Shown here in pieces: positions 62,715-64,000 of a stretch of DNA of 64,000 nucleotides (position 1 is the stretch's first letter; the number at the start of each line of letters is the position of its first letter). The notes beneath the pieces were generated by a model. That model saw only the letters and a program-made list of their open reading frames with translations. It was not told the DNA's origin and did no database searches. The DNA lies in the NCBI RefSeq assembly GCF_013368755.1, contig NC_049561.1, forward strand, positions 1,178,001 through 1,242,000, in the 5' to 3' direction. A program made the translations under genes and the position numbers. This DNA is from Talaromyces rugulosus (Eukaryota > Ascomycota > Eurotiomycetes > Eurotiales > Trichocomaceae).

Positions 62715-63745
62715 AAAGGGCCACCCCCCCCCCCCCCCCCCCCCCCCCCAAGACAGCAAGCAACAGAAGGAATGAAGAAGGATAGGGAGAGAAAGAAAAG
62801 AAATCACCACCCAAACGAAGCACTCTCACAACCACGCATCAACGTTTTCCCTTTGCCTCGATAATAAATTAATCATTTCTGCCATATATCAGCCTTCTTT
62901 ATTTCTATCATTGACACCTTTGCATCAGGACGGAACTTTTTTCCATATATACCTTTCTTCGCTGAGCATTTGAGCCGGGCTTTTTCCCCCCTCTTTCTCA
63001 TTTTCCATATTCATATTCATATATCTCATCTTTCCAATTTTTTGTGATTTTCTTGGCCTTTATTGTATAATTATTAACTGCCCGGGACAATATTAAAACT
63101 TTGATGGTTTGAATATCACAATCTTTGTCTGTATCCAATAACATTGATGTATAAACTTTTTTGGTCCCAACTTTCTATTCCGTCATAAAAAATATAGTTG
63201 CAGTGTAGTCGCGTCTCGCCCTAACTGGTAAATCTACAAGATAGCTTACTAAGTTTGAATACTGTATGAAATGATATCTGGAAAAAGTTGGCCGTTGCAA
63301 TATTGTTTGATAAATTTTTTTTCTCTAAACCATTCCTACTTACAATATATTGGATTTAGCTATAGAGCAAAAATTGCGATAACTTGTGCTTGAACCAAGC
63401 ACCAAGCTTCTCAACAAGCCAAGCAAATTGAGATGGTAACTGGTCAACTAAGAACATCTTTTTGAACATCGTTTTTTTTTCTTTTCTTTTTTTGGATGGA
63501 TTGGGGAAACGTAAGAATACAGTTGCGGGCGACGTTCTCTGGTCTTTTTTAAAATGTAAAACAGGGCAGGAAAAAGATAAGGGAAAAAAAAAAAAAAAAA
63601 CAAATAGGTTACAACACAGGTAAAAATGGCGGCAGGTAAAAAGGTAAAGAGGGGGGGGGGAAGCATAAACCAAAGTTTATCAGATCAACGCCATCGCAGA
63701 AATGCTCAGCGCATGTTTATAGGTGGAAGACGGCACAGCAATGGT
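62715..63745. other. Convergent 3' intergenic region with homopolymer runs
   Basis: This 1.0-kb region lies between the tail-to-tail SDR and topoisomerase genes. It is pyrimidine- and AT-rich, with a C26 run near the SDR stop and A/T runs near 63470 and 63582. Nothing coding is supported. Confidence 0.55.
62724..62749. repeat. Poly-C homopolymer, 26 bases
   Basis: An uninterrupted run of C begins 10 bases after the SDR stop codon. Its true length is uncertain, since such runs are often misread. Confidence 0.9.
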
Positions 63746-64000
63746 CTAGAACTCCCAGTCTTCTTCAACGGACTTGATTGCCCAGTCGAATTTTTCACGA
63801 AGAGTCTTAGAAAAGAACTTCTCAATTGGGACGTCAAACTTCTTCGTGAAAACAACAGTAAGTCGAGGATCAATATAATTCTACATTATTTGTTAGTAAA
63901 ATGATATCAAAGTGCAGTTCCATTTGCTTACGATTTTTGAAGTCCCAAGAGCAACTTCCTTGTTGTTCTCCTTGTCTTCGGCCTGAAGCGACATATTTTC
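63746..64000 (-). CDS. top1: DNA topoisomerase I, C-terminal end (partial, runs off the right edge)
   Basis: Two exon pieces (63932 to beyond 64000, and 63746-63880) encode the last 67 visible residues. Reading ...[10 protein letters not shown], then [20 protein letters not shown] and [18 protein letters not shown], it matches the C-terminus of eukaryotic type IB topoisomerases. The Tyr of SKINYIDPR is the active-site nucleophile that forms the 3'-phosphotyrosyl link, and the intron 63881-63931 splits the motif just before it. The enzyme relaxes supercoils ahead of replication and transcription. The rest of the gene lies to the right. Confidence 0.95.

Overview
The window is nuclear DNA of a filamentous ascomycete, almost certainly of the order Eurotiales (Aspergillus, Penicillium, Talaromyces). 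Genes are split by short introns of about 50-80 nt with GT...AG ends and CTAAC/CTGAC-like branch points. The proteins are fungal types: FlbD, PalB, Lcl3, a Zn2Cys6 regulator and a Penicillium-type vanillyl-alcohol oxidase. I reconstructed 20 genes in full or nearly so, and two more are cut by the window edges. Exon joins were checked by hand so that each spliced frame closes. All family names come from recognising motifs, not from a database search.

Layout. 0-0.4 kb: start of an unknown disordered nuclear-type protein that leaves the left edge. 2.1-12.3 kb: a dense housekeeping block with an aminoglycoside-phosphotransferase-like kinase, dUTPase (dut), pyridoxal kinase, ribosomal protein L29, ATP synthase delta subunit, a LisH/WD40 protein and an NCBP3-like RNA-binding protein with repeated KELFP motifs. 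12.3-24.9 kb: a gene-poor tract holding one clear gene, the Myb-type conidiation regulator flbD, with a 619-nt leader that lacks any ATG. 24.9-30.0 kb: a very large O-GlcNAc transferase-like TPR protein. 30-34.9 kb: a second gene-poor tract. 34.9-45.6 kb: ribosomal protein L12, sec23 (COPII), primase large subunit (pri2), mitochondrial-type adenylate kinase, lcl3 nuclease and an ANT1-like carrier. 46.2-50.6 kb: palB and vta1, two ESCRT-linked genes side by side.

50.9-59.9 kb is the most interesting part. Four genes on the minus strand form what looks like a complete catabolic cluster for p-hydroxyphenyl compounds (eugenol, 4-(methoxymethyl)phenol or vanillyl alcohol): a C2HC + Zn2Cys6 regulator, an aldehyde dehydrogenase, a vanillyl-alcohol oxidase and a zinc alcohol dehydrogenase. 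VAO could turn eugenol into coniferyl alcohol, ADH could oxidise that to the aldehyde and ALDH to ferulate. Their promoters share a CCGG plus GTGG(G)AATTTCC-like box about 140-195 bp upstream of each start codon, which makes a candidate operator for the neighbouring regulator. The regulator's own promoter is duplicated. 61.5-64 kb holds an NAD-dependent epimerase/3-beta-HSD-like SDR, a C26 homopolymer and the C-terminus of DNA topoisomerase I running off the right edge.
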